A DNA stretch of 64,000 nt from an uncultured Eubacteriales bacterium (GCA_948695535.1 CAPRTS010000007.1:6232-70231), one strand, 5' to 3'. Positions 8,355 through 18,833 are shown, numbered from the stretch's first letter. Numbers and translations: made by a program. The notes: generated by a model not told the origin, from the sequence alone.

Positions 8355-10352
8355 ATGATGAAGAAAGTGGGGAAATGGGCAGCCATTGGCCTGGGTGGCT
8401 TATTAGTCTTGGCGGTCATTCTTTTAATCATTGCTAATATGATTGAGAGTCGCGACATACTCAATTTGGCGGGTATCAACAGTCCTATTTTCGGTTACGG
8501 CATGTTGTTGATTCCGTTGTTGGCGTTGGCGTTTATTTTATTTAAATATTTTGATGTGGATAGTAAAGGTAAAAGTAAAACGGGAAAAGTATCCCAGTTC
8601 TATTCTAACCGTTGGATGACTAACAGTGAACGTGATAAAATTTACCTTTACACACGGGCTTCACAGTTAAAATCAATGAACAAAACGGGGCCATTGGCAC
8701 GTTTTGAAGCAATTGGCAGTGATATTCACATTAACATGATCCCCAAAGATTACCACAGTATTGTTTTAGGTACTACCGGTGCCAATAAAACCCAAGGTTA
8801 TGTTTTCCCGTTTATTTATACTTTGGGCTTTTCTAACGTTAAACCTAATTTGGTGGTTACTGACCCCAAAGGGGAAATTTATAACACAATGGCCGAAACT
8901 TTGCGCCAACAAGGTTATGACGTGCAGGTCTTTAATTTAAGTGAGCCTACGCGCAGTTCGCGCTGGAACCCATTTGAAAACGCGTGGAACATGTTTCAAC
9001 GTGCTCAACACATTGAACGTGAAATCAAACGCTACGAAAATGCTGATCCGGCCAAAATGGGGTTACGAGTGGTGGCGTCCAGTTATCCGCCGGTTTGGTA
9101 TGCTTTTAATGGTATTGCGTTCCCCAGCAAAGAAATGGCCGAAAACGAGATGCGTCTTTTCAAACAACAACTGATTTCTGATGCCGAAACCGACATCAAA
9201 GATATCTGTGCGGGAATTTGCCCAATAGAAAATGAAAAAGATCCCAGTTGGGAACAAGGGGCTCGCGATTTGATCCAAGGTACGGCCATGGCAATGTTGG
9301 AAGACAGTTTGAACCCCAGTTTAGGTATGACTCGTGAAAAGTTTAATTTCTATAATATTGCGAAGATTTTGTCTTTGCGGGATAACGATCCGCAAGCCAT
9401 GTTCAAAACTATTAAGAATTATTTTGAAGGGCGTGATAAATTATCTCCCGCAGCCGCTTTGGCACAAACGGTTACGTCCAATGCGGAAAATACCATGCGT
9501 AACTACTTCGGTATCGTGACACAAAAATTATCAATGTTTAATGACAAGGGAATCTGCTATATTACCAGTGGTACTGACGTTCGTTTCGAAGACTTTACCA
9601 AAAAACCAACGGCCTTCTTCTTGATTATCCCCGACCAAATTAAAGTGCGTCACCCGTTGGCTACTTTATGTATCTCGCAACTATATAAAGCGTTGGTAGC
9701 GGCGGCGAATCAGCGGGGCGGTAAATTGCCGTGGCCAACTTATTTTGTACTTGATGAGTTTGGTAATATGCCCAAGATTAATGATTTTGCAACCATTGTT
9801 ACTGTCGCTCGGTCGCGCCGTATTTTCTTAACCTTGGTTTTGCAAGATTATAAGCAGTTAGAAACCATTTATGGTACCGAAAGTGCAGTTACCATTCGTA
9901 ACAACTGTAACCACCAAGTGTTTATTGGGGTTAACGACATGGATACTCGTAAAATGTTTTCGGATTTAATGGGCGACATGGAAGTTACTACTGAAAGCAA
10001 AAGTATCAGTCGTAATACGGGCAAGGCGGCCAAAGATGACGCTAACGGTGGCAGTGAATCGACCAGTACTAATACGGCCAGTCGTCCGCTGTTGCCTCCT
10101 AACGAATTACTGGATATGATCCCGGGAACAATTTATATTTACTGTTTTGGCTTCCATCCGTTGAAAAGCAAGGTTACTTTATTTTATGAATGTCTTAATA
10201 AGGGCTTAATTAAATTAGTGCCGACGCCAGATGTTTACGTGCCGGGTAAGTTTTTTGACGAAGCCGCGGTTTATTATGATATTCGTCGCCGTAATGATAT
10301 CGTAATTCGACGTATGGATACCGTACAAAAGAAAGATCTATTTGAATGGTAG
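8355..10352 (+). CDS. VirD4/TraG-type coupling ATPase, altered Walker A
   Basis: A 665-aa protein with two N-terminal transmembrane helices, a phosphate-loop region at residues 139-146 (GTTGANKT), the TraG motif DPKGEIY, Walker B VLDEFGN (Asp467-Glu468) and the downstream TVARSRRIFLTLVLQD helix. It matches the type IV coupling protein family, which docks substrates to a secretion or conjugation channel. The Gly preceding the Walker A Lys is Asn144, a change likely to affect ATP hydrolysis. No relaxase, VirB4 or VirB6 gene is nearby, so its partner machinery is elsewhere or absent. It lies directly upstream of a giant surface protein gene. TTG at 8352 is an alternative start. Confidence 0.85.
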   Translation: MMKKVGKWAAIGLGGLLVLAVILLIIANMIESRDILNLAGINSPIFGYGMLLIPLLALAFILFKYFDVDSKGKSKTGKVSQFYSNRWMTNSERDKIYLYTRASQLKSMNKTGPLARFEAIGSDIHINMIPKDYHSIVLGTTGANKTQGYVFPFIYTLGFSNVKPNLVVTDPKGEIYNTMAETLRQQGYDVQVFNLSEPTRSSRWNPFENAWNMFQRAQHIEREIKRYENADPAKMGLRVVASSYPPVWYAFNGIAFPSKEMAENEMRLFKQQLISDAETDIKDICAGICPIENEKDPSWEQGARDLIQGTAMAMLEDSLNPSLGMTREKFNFYNIAKILSLRDNDPQAMFKTIKNYFEGRDKLSPAAALAQTVTSNAENTMRNYFGIVTQKLSMFNDKGICYITSGTDVRFEDFTKKPTAFFLIIPDQIKVRHPLATLCISQLYKALVAAANQRGGKLPWPTYFVLDEFGNMPKINDFATIVTVARSRRIFLTLVLQDYKQLETIYGTESAVTIRNNCNHQVFIGVNDMDTRKMFSDLMGDMEVTTESKSISRNTGKAAKDDANGGSESTSTNTASRPLLPPNELLDMIPGTIYIYCFGFHPLKSKVTLFYECLNKGLIKLVPTPDVYVPGKFFDEAAVYYDIRRRNDIVIRRMDTVQKKDLFEW

Positions 10353-10367
10353 GATACCAGCATTTTG

Positions 10368-10396
10368 TTGACGATATAAAATATTAAAATTATAAT
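10368..10396 (+). promoter_or_regulatory. Promoter of the 2,516-aa surface protein gene
   Basis: TTGACG (10368-10373), a 17-bp spacer and a perfect TATAAT (10391-10396). The -10 and following leader closely match those of the 6,804-codon gene at 23278-23306, suggesting common control. Confidence 0.75.
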
Positions 10397-10422
10397 TTAA
10401 CCATACTATGTTGGGGGAACGA

Positions 10423-13400
10423 ATGAAATACGGGCGAGGCCGGGTAATTGCTGTCGCACTGTTAAGTACGGTGCTGGCTTTGTTGCTGTCTGGTTTCGGT
10501 TTTTTATTAGGTTTCAGTAATTTGCAAACCCAAGCTGGTGATAATGATAATTACGATCCTTATCATATTCCAACTTTTGACGAAGCCTATGTCTTTGACC
10601 CAATTACCACTTCTGGCGAAATAACCTTGGGGCAAAATGCGGGGGCGGCAACAATATTTGCTTTACGTGATGAAAGTTACCGAAGTGATAGTGTCACTGC
10701 TTTGTTTAACGCCTCCCAAAAATTAGGTTTTAGTTCTTTACGCAACAAACGCAATCGCGATCCTTACGCCTTGTTTACTGACGCTGATATGCAAAGTATT
10801 GTTAATGGTATTGGCATGAATGATTATGGCGTCAAGTACGACGATAATAATGGTAATGGTCAATTTGATTATGAAGACCAAAACGGTAATGGCCAGTTTG
10901 ATGTCGGGGAAGACACGAAGCAAGATAAGTTTGTGGCTTATTGTTTGCAGACGCCGGTGATTATGTTAGATACGATTAACGTTAACCAAGCAATCGTTTT
11001 TGAATTGTTGAACTTGCCACTGGCACCGTCAATTAACAAAATGACGCAAAATGGGGAGAATATTCCTATTAAAAATATAGTTTTGGCCAGTGGGCAAAAT
11101 GCGGATCACGTTTACGGCAGCAGTTTTACACAGACCACGATGCCCATGACCAAAGAGGAAGTTAAAGCTTTTAATGACCAAAAACGCCAAGAAATTATTC
11201 AAGGTAACGTTGGCTTAAACAAAGGTGATCCGGGTTGGATTGACCCCGATGACCCCGTTAATTATTTGGATTACGACGCTATGTTGGCAAAAAATACCTA
11301 CGAAATGATTGGTGCGGGGGCGGTAGCCAGTTGTGGTACCAGCCTGCGCGGGGTTTTTAATCAAGAAGGGTTGTACGAATTTGATTTTACTTTATCGGTG
11401 CCGGGAGCTAATGGGGTGATAACCGAAATCAAATTGGCGTTTGCTTTTTATATCACTGATCGTTCGCATTATACTGCTTACCCCAGTTTCCCTGACGAAA
11501 ATCGGGCCGCGGGCAATGGTAATGTTTATAATTATTCTTTTGGTGGCGAATATCCTATGGTCACTTATAACGAAAACTACTTTGATGTTGTTATTACCAG
11601 TACGGAAAAATATGCTGACAGTGCCAATGATGATAGTATTCAAAATGCCGGCGACGGACGCACTTTGCAGTTTTCTGCGGTGGGGGAATATACCATGACC
11701 AGTTACCTGAAAAACTATTATTTTTACGTTGACCAAGCTGACCCGAGTAAAAGTATTTATCGCGAACTGCGGTTGCCGCGTTACCGTGCTAATGTTAGTG
11801 TTCTTTATATTCGTGGTTTCCAAGCCTATTATGGTGGACAACACAACCAACCCGAATACAACGGCCCGTTACCATTTTACAATGCCAGCACTGTTAACAG
11901 TAACATAACGCCATGGGTAACCAATAACCATTATAACTTGGTCGATATGGTGAAAAACAAAAATCCTGACGCCAATGCGACTCTCGCTTACGCTAAGTTA
12001 TTGACTGATGTGCTTGATCGTGAAGATGCCAAAAAAGAAGATGACTCCACAAAATTGGTGCCAATTCGTACTAACTTCCCACCCGTACAATTTGTCGGCA
12101 ACGTCAATCACGCCTATGGTGCCGGCTTGGGCGGGGAAAACGTGCGTTTATCGACCGTCAGTTTCAAAGGTGTCGATGATTTTTCGTGGGGTGAACCGAC
12201 TACTTATGAGCCGGGAAAGCCTTTTACTGATGCGGGTCGCTACTTGGTAATGATGTATTTCTGGGTTAATAAAACCTTATGTCAACAAACCTTTTACTTT
12301 GAAATTAGTAACGCCTTAGAAATGAAATTTGCCGTTACGGGTACTGAAGGGAAAGGTTACGAGATTTTAGAATATGACGAATTAGTACGTAAGGGGGGAC
12401 GAGCACAAGGTAAAGCAATCACAATTATGTATAACGGTGCAACTAAATTAGGTGAATTTGAAGTGCCACCGACCATCACTTTGGAACGGGCGTCATTAAA
12501 CGACCCACGTCATTTTACCGATATAGAAATCAACAAGGCAACTGATGGTTCTTTTAATTTTTATTTGGCACCGGCATGCTATCGTTTAACTGTCGTTTAC
12601 GGAGCCTATGGTCAAGCCGCAACGGTAATCGAATTGTTGGTCGATAACACGTCCGCAACCAATATAACGACCACTGCGCAATACCAACAACCACGGCTAA
12701 GCAATTTACCCACCAATACAGCGATATGGGGAATGGGAAATATTACCTTATCGTGGGATAAAAAAGTCAGTGGCATTGGTTTCCGTAACGTTCAGGTTGA
12801 TTATTACCGCAGTTTAATTGAAGATGCCAAGGCAGATCCTAATGCAGCCATAAATTATACTAATTACGACCCCAGCCAAACCAATTTGTTTGCAACCACA
12901 ATTTTTAGTGAAGAACGTACTGCCACTCGTGATTATACTCCGGTGTTGGCGGACGACCGCTGGTGTTTAACGGAAAAATTTAATCAAGCCGGAGTGTATT
13001 TGATTACGTTGACTGATGACGTGGGTAATGAAACACAATATTTATTGATCATTGATGATGCTAAACCAACGTTTGTGCAAAAGTCGCCCGCACCCGTTAA
13101 TTCGTCTAATGTAGTTGCCTATGATAAAAATGGTATTAATGTCGGCTTTGGTCGCAACAAAATGGTGATGTTCAATGTTGATTTAGCCAATGATGCGCCT
13201 TTTAAGGATTGGCAACAGTTTGCTGACTTGCGTGAGCAACAACTGATTGTACCGACGGCAACTGGTAAATACGCTTTGTCAATACCGTTGGCCAAGGCCG
13301 AAATGAACGTTAATGGGGGAGTATACGAAACTTTAAGTCGAGCTGAGCTGGAACTTGGTTATAAAATTGTCTATAAAGATGATACTTACTACTTTCGCGT

Positions 13401-16400
13401 TACTGATGTCTTGGGTAACGTTAGTGAGTATTATATTATTCTTAGTAACGACATTAGTCGGGGCATTATTTACGCGGAAGACAGCGAGCAATCGTTTTCC
13501 AGCACGCGGGGTTTTTTGGCGAATAATAAACCCAACATGATGACCAGTTTGGTTACCGCTAAGGGTGGTATGACGAATCGTAATTATTTGACTTTTTCTT
13601 TTGACCAAGTAGAAAAAGGAGCAACCGCTTATCGGGTAAGTACAATAAAACTGGAATATTACCCATTTACCTTTGATACTAAATCACCGAATTATCCGTT
13701 CGCGGCTAATCCGGTAACTTACTTACGTGGCCGTCAAGACAGTGCGGGAATTATTTACCGAGTTGATAATAGTGAACAAGGTGATGGCAAGGGCACATTC
13801 CGTTTGGCACTTTACAACAGTGGGGAAATTACTCCGCGTGGTTTGTTTATAATTACGCGTACTTATGAAACCACAAGCAGTGATGATACAACGCGGGCGT
13901 ATTATTTTATCGTTGATGACCGACCAATGTTGTCTTACGAAGCGAACGTCTACCAAAGTGATCTGCGGATTCGTTTCGGTGCCGACGATAAAATCGCTAA
14001 CGCCAAAAAGTTTGAAGATTTCCATTACGAATTGCGTAGCAATCGCGCTGCCGAAATTGCTGGTTATAGCAGTAAGTATCATGGCACCACGCGTTATTTG
14101 GGTTACGACTTTCCGTCGTTAATTCCCCGATTCAGTTGTGTCAATAATGGTCAAACAACCAACCTTGGCGAAGGGGCAATCAACGTGGTTTTGGGTAACG
14201 AATCGACAGGTGATGTTAATTACAAATTAGTTGTGGCTGATAACGCCCGTAATTTCCCCGTCTTGTTGACTGGTGGAGCCATCACGGAAATAATTCCTAC
14301 CGGCAAAAGTACAAGTGCTAATTACAGTGAATTGTTATTGATATTGGATACCGGCTATGGTACTAAGGCTCAATTGATCAAGAACGGACAAAATAACACG
14401 CCAATTACTAACACTCAAATGGAATACGATGTTGAGACGGGCGTTTACACTTACGTTGTTGATCCCGATGACATCAAGACGTTGACTTTTGAATTTACAA
14501 GCGATCCAGATAGTCTTTATGCCGACATTGATATTGAGGAAACTACCGCCAGTTGGTTTACCATCGGCTTAGACCACTCAGCGTACATCGCGCCGGAAAT
14601 TGACGGAACAATCTATCGTTACGACATTGCTAATACTTTTCTCAACAGTGCCGGTTTCCGTAGTGGCGCAAGGGTTGGGGTCTCGTTAATTACTAAGGAT
14701 AACCAACACACCGATTACAATATTGTTTTTGATTTGGACGATGGAGAACCAACCTATAACTTACGCCGCATTATCGAACAAGATAATTTAGCAAAAGACT
14801 TGGCGGAAATTCCCGACGGTTATATTTACGGGTTGAGTACAAAATTTGTTTTTGCTCCCGACACTACTGGTAATCGTTATTTGGATACCAAGGAAATTTC
14901 TTACCGTGAAGTTAATTACCAAGGTGACGGTTCCTTGCCGAAAACTATTTTCCGCTTAGATTCAGGTCTAACTTTTGCCGATATTGTTGGCTTACGTGAC
15001 AACGAAATGAAATACTTCCGCATTACGGAAACTGATTACGCAGGACATGTTGATGATTACGTTGTGCAGATTCAGGGTAAAAAATACAACGGGGCTGTTA
15101 CTTATGTGGGGGCTATTCCTGATAAGAATACGGACGATGGTACCGTGTTGGGAATTGAAATGCGAGTCGCGACTGCCAGCGCACAACAATTTTACCGTAA
15201 TAACAATTCCTTTAAATTTGTTAATGGTGAAGAATATTATGCCGTCTACTGTGGTACCGCCAAATGGTATTTGAACGGTAAGGCAGGAACAGGAGCCAGC
15301 AGTGAAGCCGAATTAGTTGCCGTCTTGAACGAATGGATAAACGACGCCACGGAACTTGGTCAGCGTTGTCGTTATGTGCTTTATGACCGAATGGGGGAAC
15401 CTAAGGTTTTTGCTTGTTATAATTTACGTGAAGACGCAGTGAAATTACAGTTAGAAGCGTATAATCTAATTCCTGACGCAGTGGTCACCAGTCCGGTTTG
15501 TTTGCAGACTGTTAACTACGATAGCTTGCCTTTGATTTTGAAAGATCCGGATTTGGCAAAGTTTTATCAAATTAAAATTACCGATGTCGCTACGCAAAGA
15601 CCACTTGATAATAACTTGACCTTTACTTTGGGGATAACCACTTTATATAATATCAGCCAAGGACAAGAACTGATTATTGAAGTTACTGACCCCTTTAACC
15701 GTGTTAGTATAACTGAGTATCATGGTCAAGACGAGGTGGGTTTGCAATTTGCACCTTACGGTAATACGGTTGATATTGAGGGAGTGACCTATGTCGGCGA
15801 CAGTCGCGGTGTGCAATTTTCGTTCTTGCGTACGGTTTACACCATTAACGTTTACAACGCTGATACGGGAGCGTTAGTTGGTAACTTGCCGACCTTTATT
15901 CAAGGTGATAAAGTCACTTATTCCTTTGTGCCGTCGGCGTTACGCGCGGATACCACTCGGTACCGCCTGGAAGCCGTAGGGCGTTCCAGTCATGCTGTTC
16001 TATACGAAAAAATCTTTGCTTTTGATACCCGTTTACCACAAGTAATTTGGACAAAAAGTGATGACCAAGAAATTGCGGTTAACGATCATACTTTCACTGG
16101 TACAATTAATCTGCACGTGGTCCCCAATCCGATGTTACGTTTCAGCACTACGGTAAGTTACCAACGTACGTTTAACGGTATGGTGGAACAGGTAACCTTA
16201 CCGAAGGGAATAGAAACTTTCCAATTCGACCAAAGTGGTGATTACGTGGTAACCTTACGTAACGCAATTTGGGCAACTAGTGTTTATAATTTCAAAATCG
16301 CCAATACCAGTGAAGCCTTAATAAATGTTTACGACGATGATCAGTTATTAACCCCCAGTACCAGTATGTACTTTTATCAAGGCGTACCAATAAATAATTA

Positions 16401-17973
16401 CATTTTTACCATGGAAACACGCGTTAATGATAATGGTGTAGAAGAATTGTTAGATTTGACTAATTATGAGGCGCATGGCTTACGTTTTATTCCTGCCGAA
16501 ACCAGTAACCGGCAATTGGTATGGCGTAATGAAAATCAAGCGTTTCAAGAGTATGACCGTCAAAACAATACCTTGGTATGGCGTTTCGCCGTAGTGTCAA
16601 AAGATGAATTTGGACAAACGGTTTACACTAATGATTTATATTTGGCAACTACGGGGGTTCCGCGTGCTGACATTAAAGGTTTTACGTTGGCCATTAACGA
16701 AGATAATTTGCGACCATATCACGAAACTTACCGAATTTTGACGGCTGATAAAATTCCCAGTACTGGTATTAGTTTGCGTTTGCAAACAGACAACAACAAT
16801 GAAACGGGAATCCCAGATGAGTACAACACTTCCCCTGGTAATAGCGTTTTGGTTGACTGTTACCGCAATGGGGAATTGGTTAAGACTTTGACTCACGAAG
16901 AAACTTTTAACCTAACGGCGGGGGACGCTGGTTATTATCAATTCCGCGTGCACGACTTGGTAGGTAACACGTTGCAGTTTGGTAACAATGGTGCCGAACA
17001 GGATTATTATGCATTGGTAATTTTAACTAAACCAATGGTGGTAATCAATGATGCCAATCCCGTTAAACACATGATTTATAACGATCGGGTTGAATTTAAA
17101 ATTACTGATGACGTTGAGCATTTATTACAGTTAGAGTATGGCGAAGAATTTTTTAACCAATACTTTAAGATCGCCAGTTTAGAAGTTACCTGCAACGGTG
17201 AGCCGTTAACCATAGATTTAAAAAGTAATCCTACCAGTTTCTTGTGGGATCAACAAGGTACCTACTTAGTGCGCTTAAAATACCAAATTGGTGAAACCTT
17301 ACAACAAACCATTGAAGACCAATACGAATTTGAAATTATTCCGCGTTATACCGCAATGGCCAGTTGGAGTATGAATATCTATCCAGATATCCGTATTCTT
17401 TCGGTACGGCGTAACAATTATTTGCTGCGCGACTTCGTTGAACCGGCTGTCGGAGAGGCTTTAACTTTCGCGGCTGAGGAAAATACGGGACATTACGAAA
17501 TTGTTTTGCAAAGCCATGATGTGATTAACGGCTATAAAACGCATACGATTGAGTTCAACATCAATTATAAAAATAGCAATTCGTTGAACTATTTCTGGTT
17601 AGATACCGCCAGTGGCTTATCGACAACTACTGCGGTTACCCTTAGTTACCAGCCTAAAATGCTTTATTACGCACGTGGTGAATGCAGAATTACTCTCTAT
17701 AAAGATTTCAAAATGGTTGAAACCCGTGAAATTAATGCTGATTCGGTGGCCGAAATGGGAATTAACGATTTGGCGACTTTATCGGCAAGTGCTGTCGGTT
17801 TGTACACAGTTCAAGTGCTTGATGAGGAGGGTGACATTGTTTATGCTGACAGTTGGACAATTGCCAAAGGAAAAAGTTCGACAGGAATGATTATCACGGC
17901 GATTATTGCGGGTATTGCGGGGCTTGGGTTGATTGTGTTTATTCGTTTACGTCGTAAGATAACAGTTAAATAA
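10423..17973 (+). CDS. Giant Ig-like-repeat surface protein with C-terminal membrane anchor
   Basis: About 2,516 residues. The N-terminus has a signal/anchor helix (KYGRGRVIAVALLSTVLALLL type) and the C-terminus ends in one transmembrane helix followed by an Arg/Lys-rich tail (LRRKITVK). Near nucleotides 10843-10915 there are two tandem calcium-loop-like motifs, NGNGQFD-x-x-D/E. The body contains many Ig-like (Big-type) modules recognisable by repeated 'D-x-x-GN' strands, for example TDDVGNETQYLL, TDVLGNVSEYY and HDLVGNTLQF. There is no LPxTG. The ATG at 10423 follows GGGGG by five bases; the in-frame ATG at 10408 is an alternative. The stop overlaps the stop of the convergent Rho-like gene by 8 nt. 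A surface adhesin or scaffold is likely, with unknown ligand. Confidence 0.85.
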   Translation: MKYGRGRVIAVALLSTVLALLLSGFGFLLGFSNLQTQAGDNDNYDPYHIPTFDEAYVFDPITTSGEITLGQNAGAATIFALRDESYRSDSVTALFNASQKLGFSSLRNKRNRDPYALFTDADMQSIVNGIGMNDYGVKYDDNNGNGQFDYEDQNGNGQFDVGEDTKQDKFVAYCLQTPVIMLDTINVNQAIVFELLNLPLAPSINKMTQNGENIPIKNIVLASGQNADHVYGSSFTQTTMPMTKEEVKAFNDQKRQEIIQGNVGLNKGDPGWIDPDDPVNYLDYDAMLAKNTYEMIGAGAVASCGTSLRGVFNQEGLYEFDFTLSVPGANGVITEIKLAFAFYITDRSHYTAYPSFPDENRAAGNGNVYNYSFGGEYPMVTYNENYFDVVITSTEKYADSANDDSIQNAGDGRTLQFSAVGEYTMTSYLKNYYFYVDQADPSKSIYRELRLPRYRANVSVLYIRGFQAYYGGQHNQPEYNGPLPFYNASTVNSNITPWVTNNHYNLVDMVKNKNPDANATLAYAKLLTDVLDREDAKKEDDSTKLVPIRTNFPPVQFVGNVNHAYGAGLGGENVRLSTVSFKGVDDFSWGEPTTYEPGKPFTDAGRYLVMMYFWVNKTLCQQTFYFEISNALEMKFAVTGTEGKGYEILEYDELVRKGGRAQGKAITIMYNGATKLGEFEVPPTITLERASLNDPRHFTDIEINKATDGSFNFYLAPACYRLTVVYGAYGQAATVIELLVDNTSATNITTTAQYQQPRLSNLPTNTAIWGMGNITLSWDKKVSGIGFRNVQVDYYRSLIEDAKADPNAAINYTNYDPSQTNLFATTIFSEERTATRDYTPVLADDRWCLTEKFNQAGVYLITLTDDVGNETQYLLIIDDAKPTFVQKSPAPVNSSNVVAYDKNGINVGFGRNKMVMFNVDLANDAPFKDWQQFADLREQQLIVPTATGKYALSIPLAKAEMNVNGGVYETLSRAELELGYKIVYKDDTYYFRVTDVLGNVSEYYIILSNDISRGIIYAEDSEQSFSSTRGFLANNKPNMMTSLVTAKGGMTNRNYLTFSFDQVEKGATAYRVSTIKLEYYPFTFDTKSPNYPFAANPVTYLRGRQDSAGIIYRVDNSEQGDGKGTFRLALYNSGEITPRGLFIITRTYETTSSDDTTRAYYFIVDDRPMLSYEANVYQSDLRIRFGADDKIANAKKFEDFHYELRSNRAAEIAGYSSKYHGTTRYLGYDFPSLIPRFSCVNNGQTTNLGEGAINVVLGNESTGDVNYKLVVADNARNFPVLLTGGAITEIIPTGKSTSANYSELLLILDTGYGTKAQLIKNGQNNTPITNTQMEYDVETGVYTYVVDPDDIKTLTFEFTSDPDSLYADIDIEETTASWFTIGLDHSAYIAPEIDGTIYRYDIANTFLNSAGFRSGARVGVSLITKDNQHTDYNIVFDLDDGEPTYNLRRIIEQDNLAKDLAEIPDGYIYGLSTKFVFAPDTTGNRYLDTKEISYREVNYQGDGSLPKTIFRLDSGLTFADIVGLRDNEMKYFRITETDYAGHVDDYVVQIQGKKYNGAVTYVGAIPDKNTDDGTVLGIEMRVATASAQQFYRNNNSFKFVNGEEYYAVYCGTAKWYLNGKAGTGASSEAELVAVLNEWINDATELGQRCRYVLYDRMGEPKVFACYNLREDAVKLQLEAYNLIPDAVVTSPVCLQTVNYDSLPLILKDPDLAKFYQIKITDVATQRPLDNNLTFTLGITTLYNISQGQELIIEVTDPFNRVSITEYHGQDEVGLQFAPYGNTVDIEGVTYVGDSRGVQFSFLRTVYTINVYNADTGALVGNLPTFIQGDKVTYSFVPSALRADTTRYRLEAVGRSSHAVLYEKIFAFDTRLPQVIWTKSDDQEIAVNDHTFTGTINLHVVPNPMLRFSTTVSYQRTFNGMVEQVTLPKGIETFQFDQSGDYVVTLRNAIWATSVYNFKIANTSEALINVYDDDQLLTPSTSMYFYQGVPINNYIFTMETRVNDNGVEELLDLTNYEAHGLRFIPAETSNRQLVWRNENQAFQEYDRQNNTLVWRFAVVSKDEFGQTVYTNDLYLATTGVPRADIKGFTLAINEDNLRPYHETYRILTADKIPSTGISLRLQTDNNNETGIPDEYNTSPGNSVLVDCYRNGELVKTLTHEETFNLTAGDAGYYQFRVHDLVGNTLQFGNNGAEQDYYALVILTKPMVVINDANPVKHMIYNDRVEFKITDDVEHLLQLEYGEEFFNQYFKIASLEVTCNGEPLTIDLKSNPTSFLWDQQGTYLVRLKYQIGETLQQTIEDQYEFEIIPRYTAMASWSMNIYPDIRILSVRRNNYLLRDFVEPAVGEALTFAAEENTGHYEIVLQSHDVINGYKTHTIEFNINYKNSNSLNYFWLDTASGLSTTTAVTLSYQPKMLYYARGECRITLYKDFKMVETREINADSVAEMGINDLATLSASAVGLYTVQVLDEEGDIVYADSWTIAKGKSSTGMIITAIIAGIAGLGLIVFIRLRRKITVK

Positions 17974-18826
17974 GTACGTCAAACAATTGTCGAAAGCGAT
18001 CAGTAATGTATTGTTGTGGCGCCGAAGCACCGGGTCGGTGTAAACCTAAGATGGTGAGACTGCCACCGCTGGAAAGGCAACTGCTGTCGCATAATAGACT
18101 TTCTAAATCAGTAGCAGCAGCGACGGAAATGTATTGTGGGTCTATCAAACCCATCCGTTGCATGCAGTTATTAAATACCGTAAACATTTTATCTAAACTG
18201 TCAATTAAGATTACAACTTGTTCACCGCGACTGGCCAGTTCTTTGGCGTGGAAAAAAGCCAATAAACAAATTGTTAATTTATCGCGACTGGTTTGCGTGA
18301 TTTTAGTTAAATACAGATTGCGGTAGTCCGTCAATCTTTCGGCGCGACCATCAAAAGAAAGTACAATTTGGGTAACGTTTGGTGGCAGTTGGGCGGATAA
18401 ACTTGCTAAACGGTCAAGGGTGTTACTGTGGTCGTCCATGGTTAATAAAACTGTTGTGCCACAATTAACTTTACAGCCGTCCAGTTGGTAAGTTTGGGTA
18501 CAGTTGACCGTGGTTACGTCATCGTAGTTTACTTTGGTTACTTGGGCAATGTCGGTAACCAGGTAGTTATTGTAATTGGTGGCGTAATCAACAGTGGCAC
18601 GAATGCGGTCGCCGGTTTGTAACTGATAATGCTGAATAAAATCACACGTTATGAAGTAGGGAACGCAATCTTCGGTAATAAAGATAGCATTACCATTGGC
18701 AAGAGTGTGGACATACCCCGTCAATTCCTGCGCATCCGGGTTCGTAACAATGCTACGCGCGTAGTTATCGTTAAGCCCGCTAATAACGTCGTCGAAAACA
18801 CAAGATAGGTTGGGTAATAAAAGCAT
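17966..18826 (-). CDS. Rho-like protein lacking the P-loop
   Basis: A 286-aa protein aligning by eye with transcription terminator Rho over two regions. The N-terminal part (GYVHTLANGNAIFI, then QHYQLQTGDRIRA) matches the Rho cold-shock RNA-binding domain. The C-terminal part matches the Walker B and following strand (VVILIDSLDKMFTVFN and SGGSLTILGLH). The segment equal to the Rho P-loop (normally PKAGKT) reads MDDHSNT, so ATP binding should be lost, and the protein stops before the Rho C-terminal region. It could be an RNA-binding regulator or a Rho-hexamer poison. A longer ORF begins at 18856, but a consensus promoter places the start at 18826. Confidence 0.7.
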   Translation of the reverse strand: MLLLPNLSCVFDDVISGLNDNYARSIVTNPDAQELTGYVHTLANGNAIFITEDCVPYFITCDFIQHYQLQTGDRIRATVDYATNYNNYLVTDIAQVTKVNYDDVTTVNCTQTYQLDGCKVNCGTTVLLTMDDHSNTLDRLASLSAQLPPNVTQIVLSFDGRAERLTDYRNLYLTKITQTSRDKLTICLLAFFHAKELASRGEQVVILIDSLDKMFTVFNNCMQRMGLIDPQYISVAAATDLESLLCDSSCLSSGGSLTILGLHRPGASAPQQYITDRFRQLFDVLI

Positions 18827-18833
18827 AACTTTT

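Noticed and set aside
8355..10352. Conjugative element around the VirD4-like gene
   Set aside because: No relaxase, VirB4, integrase or attachment repeats are nearby, and the promoter style is chromosomal.
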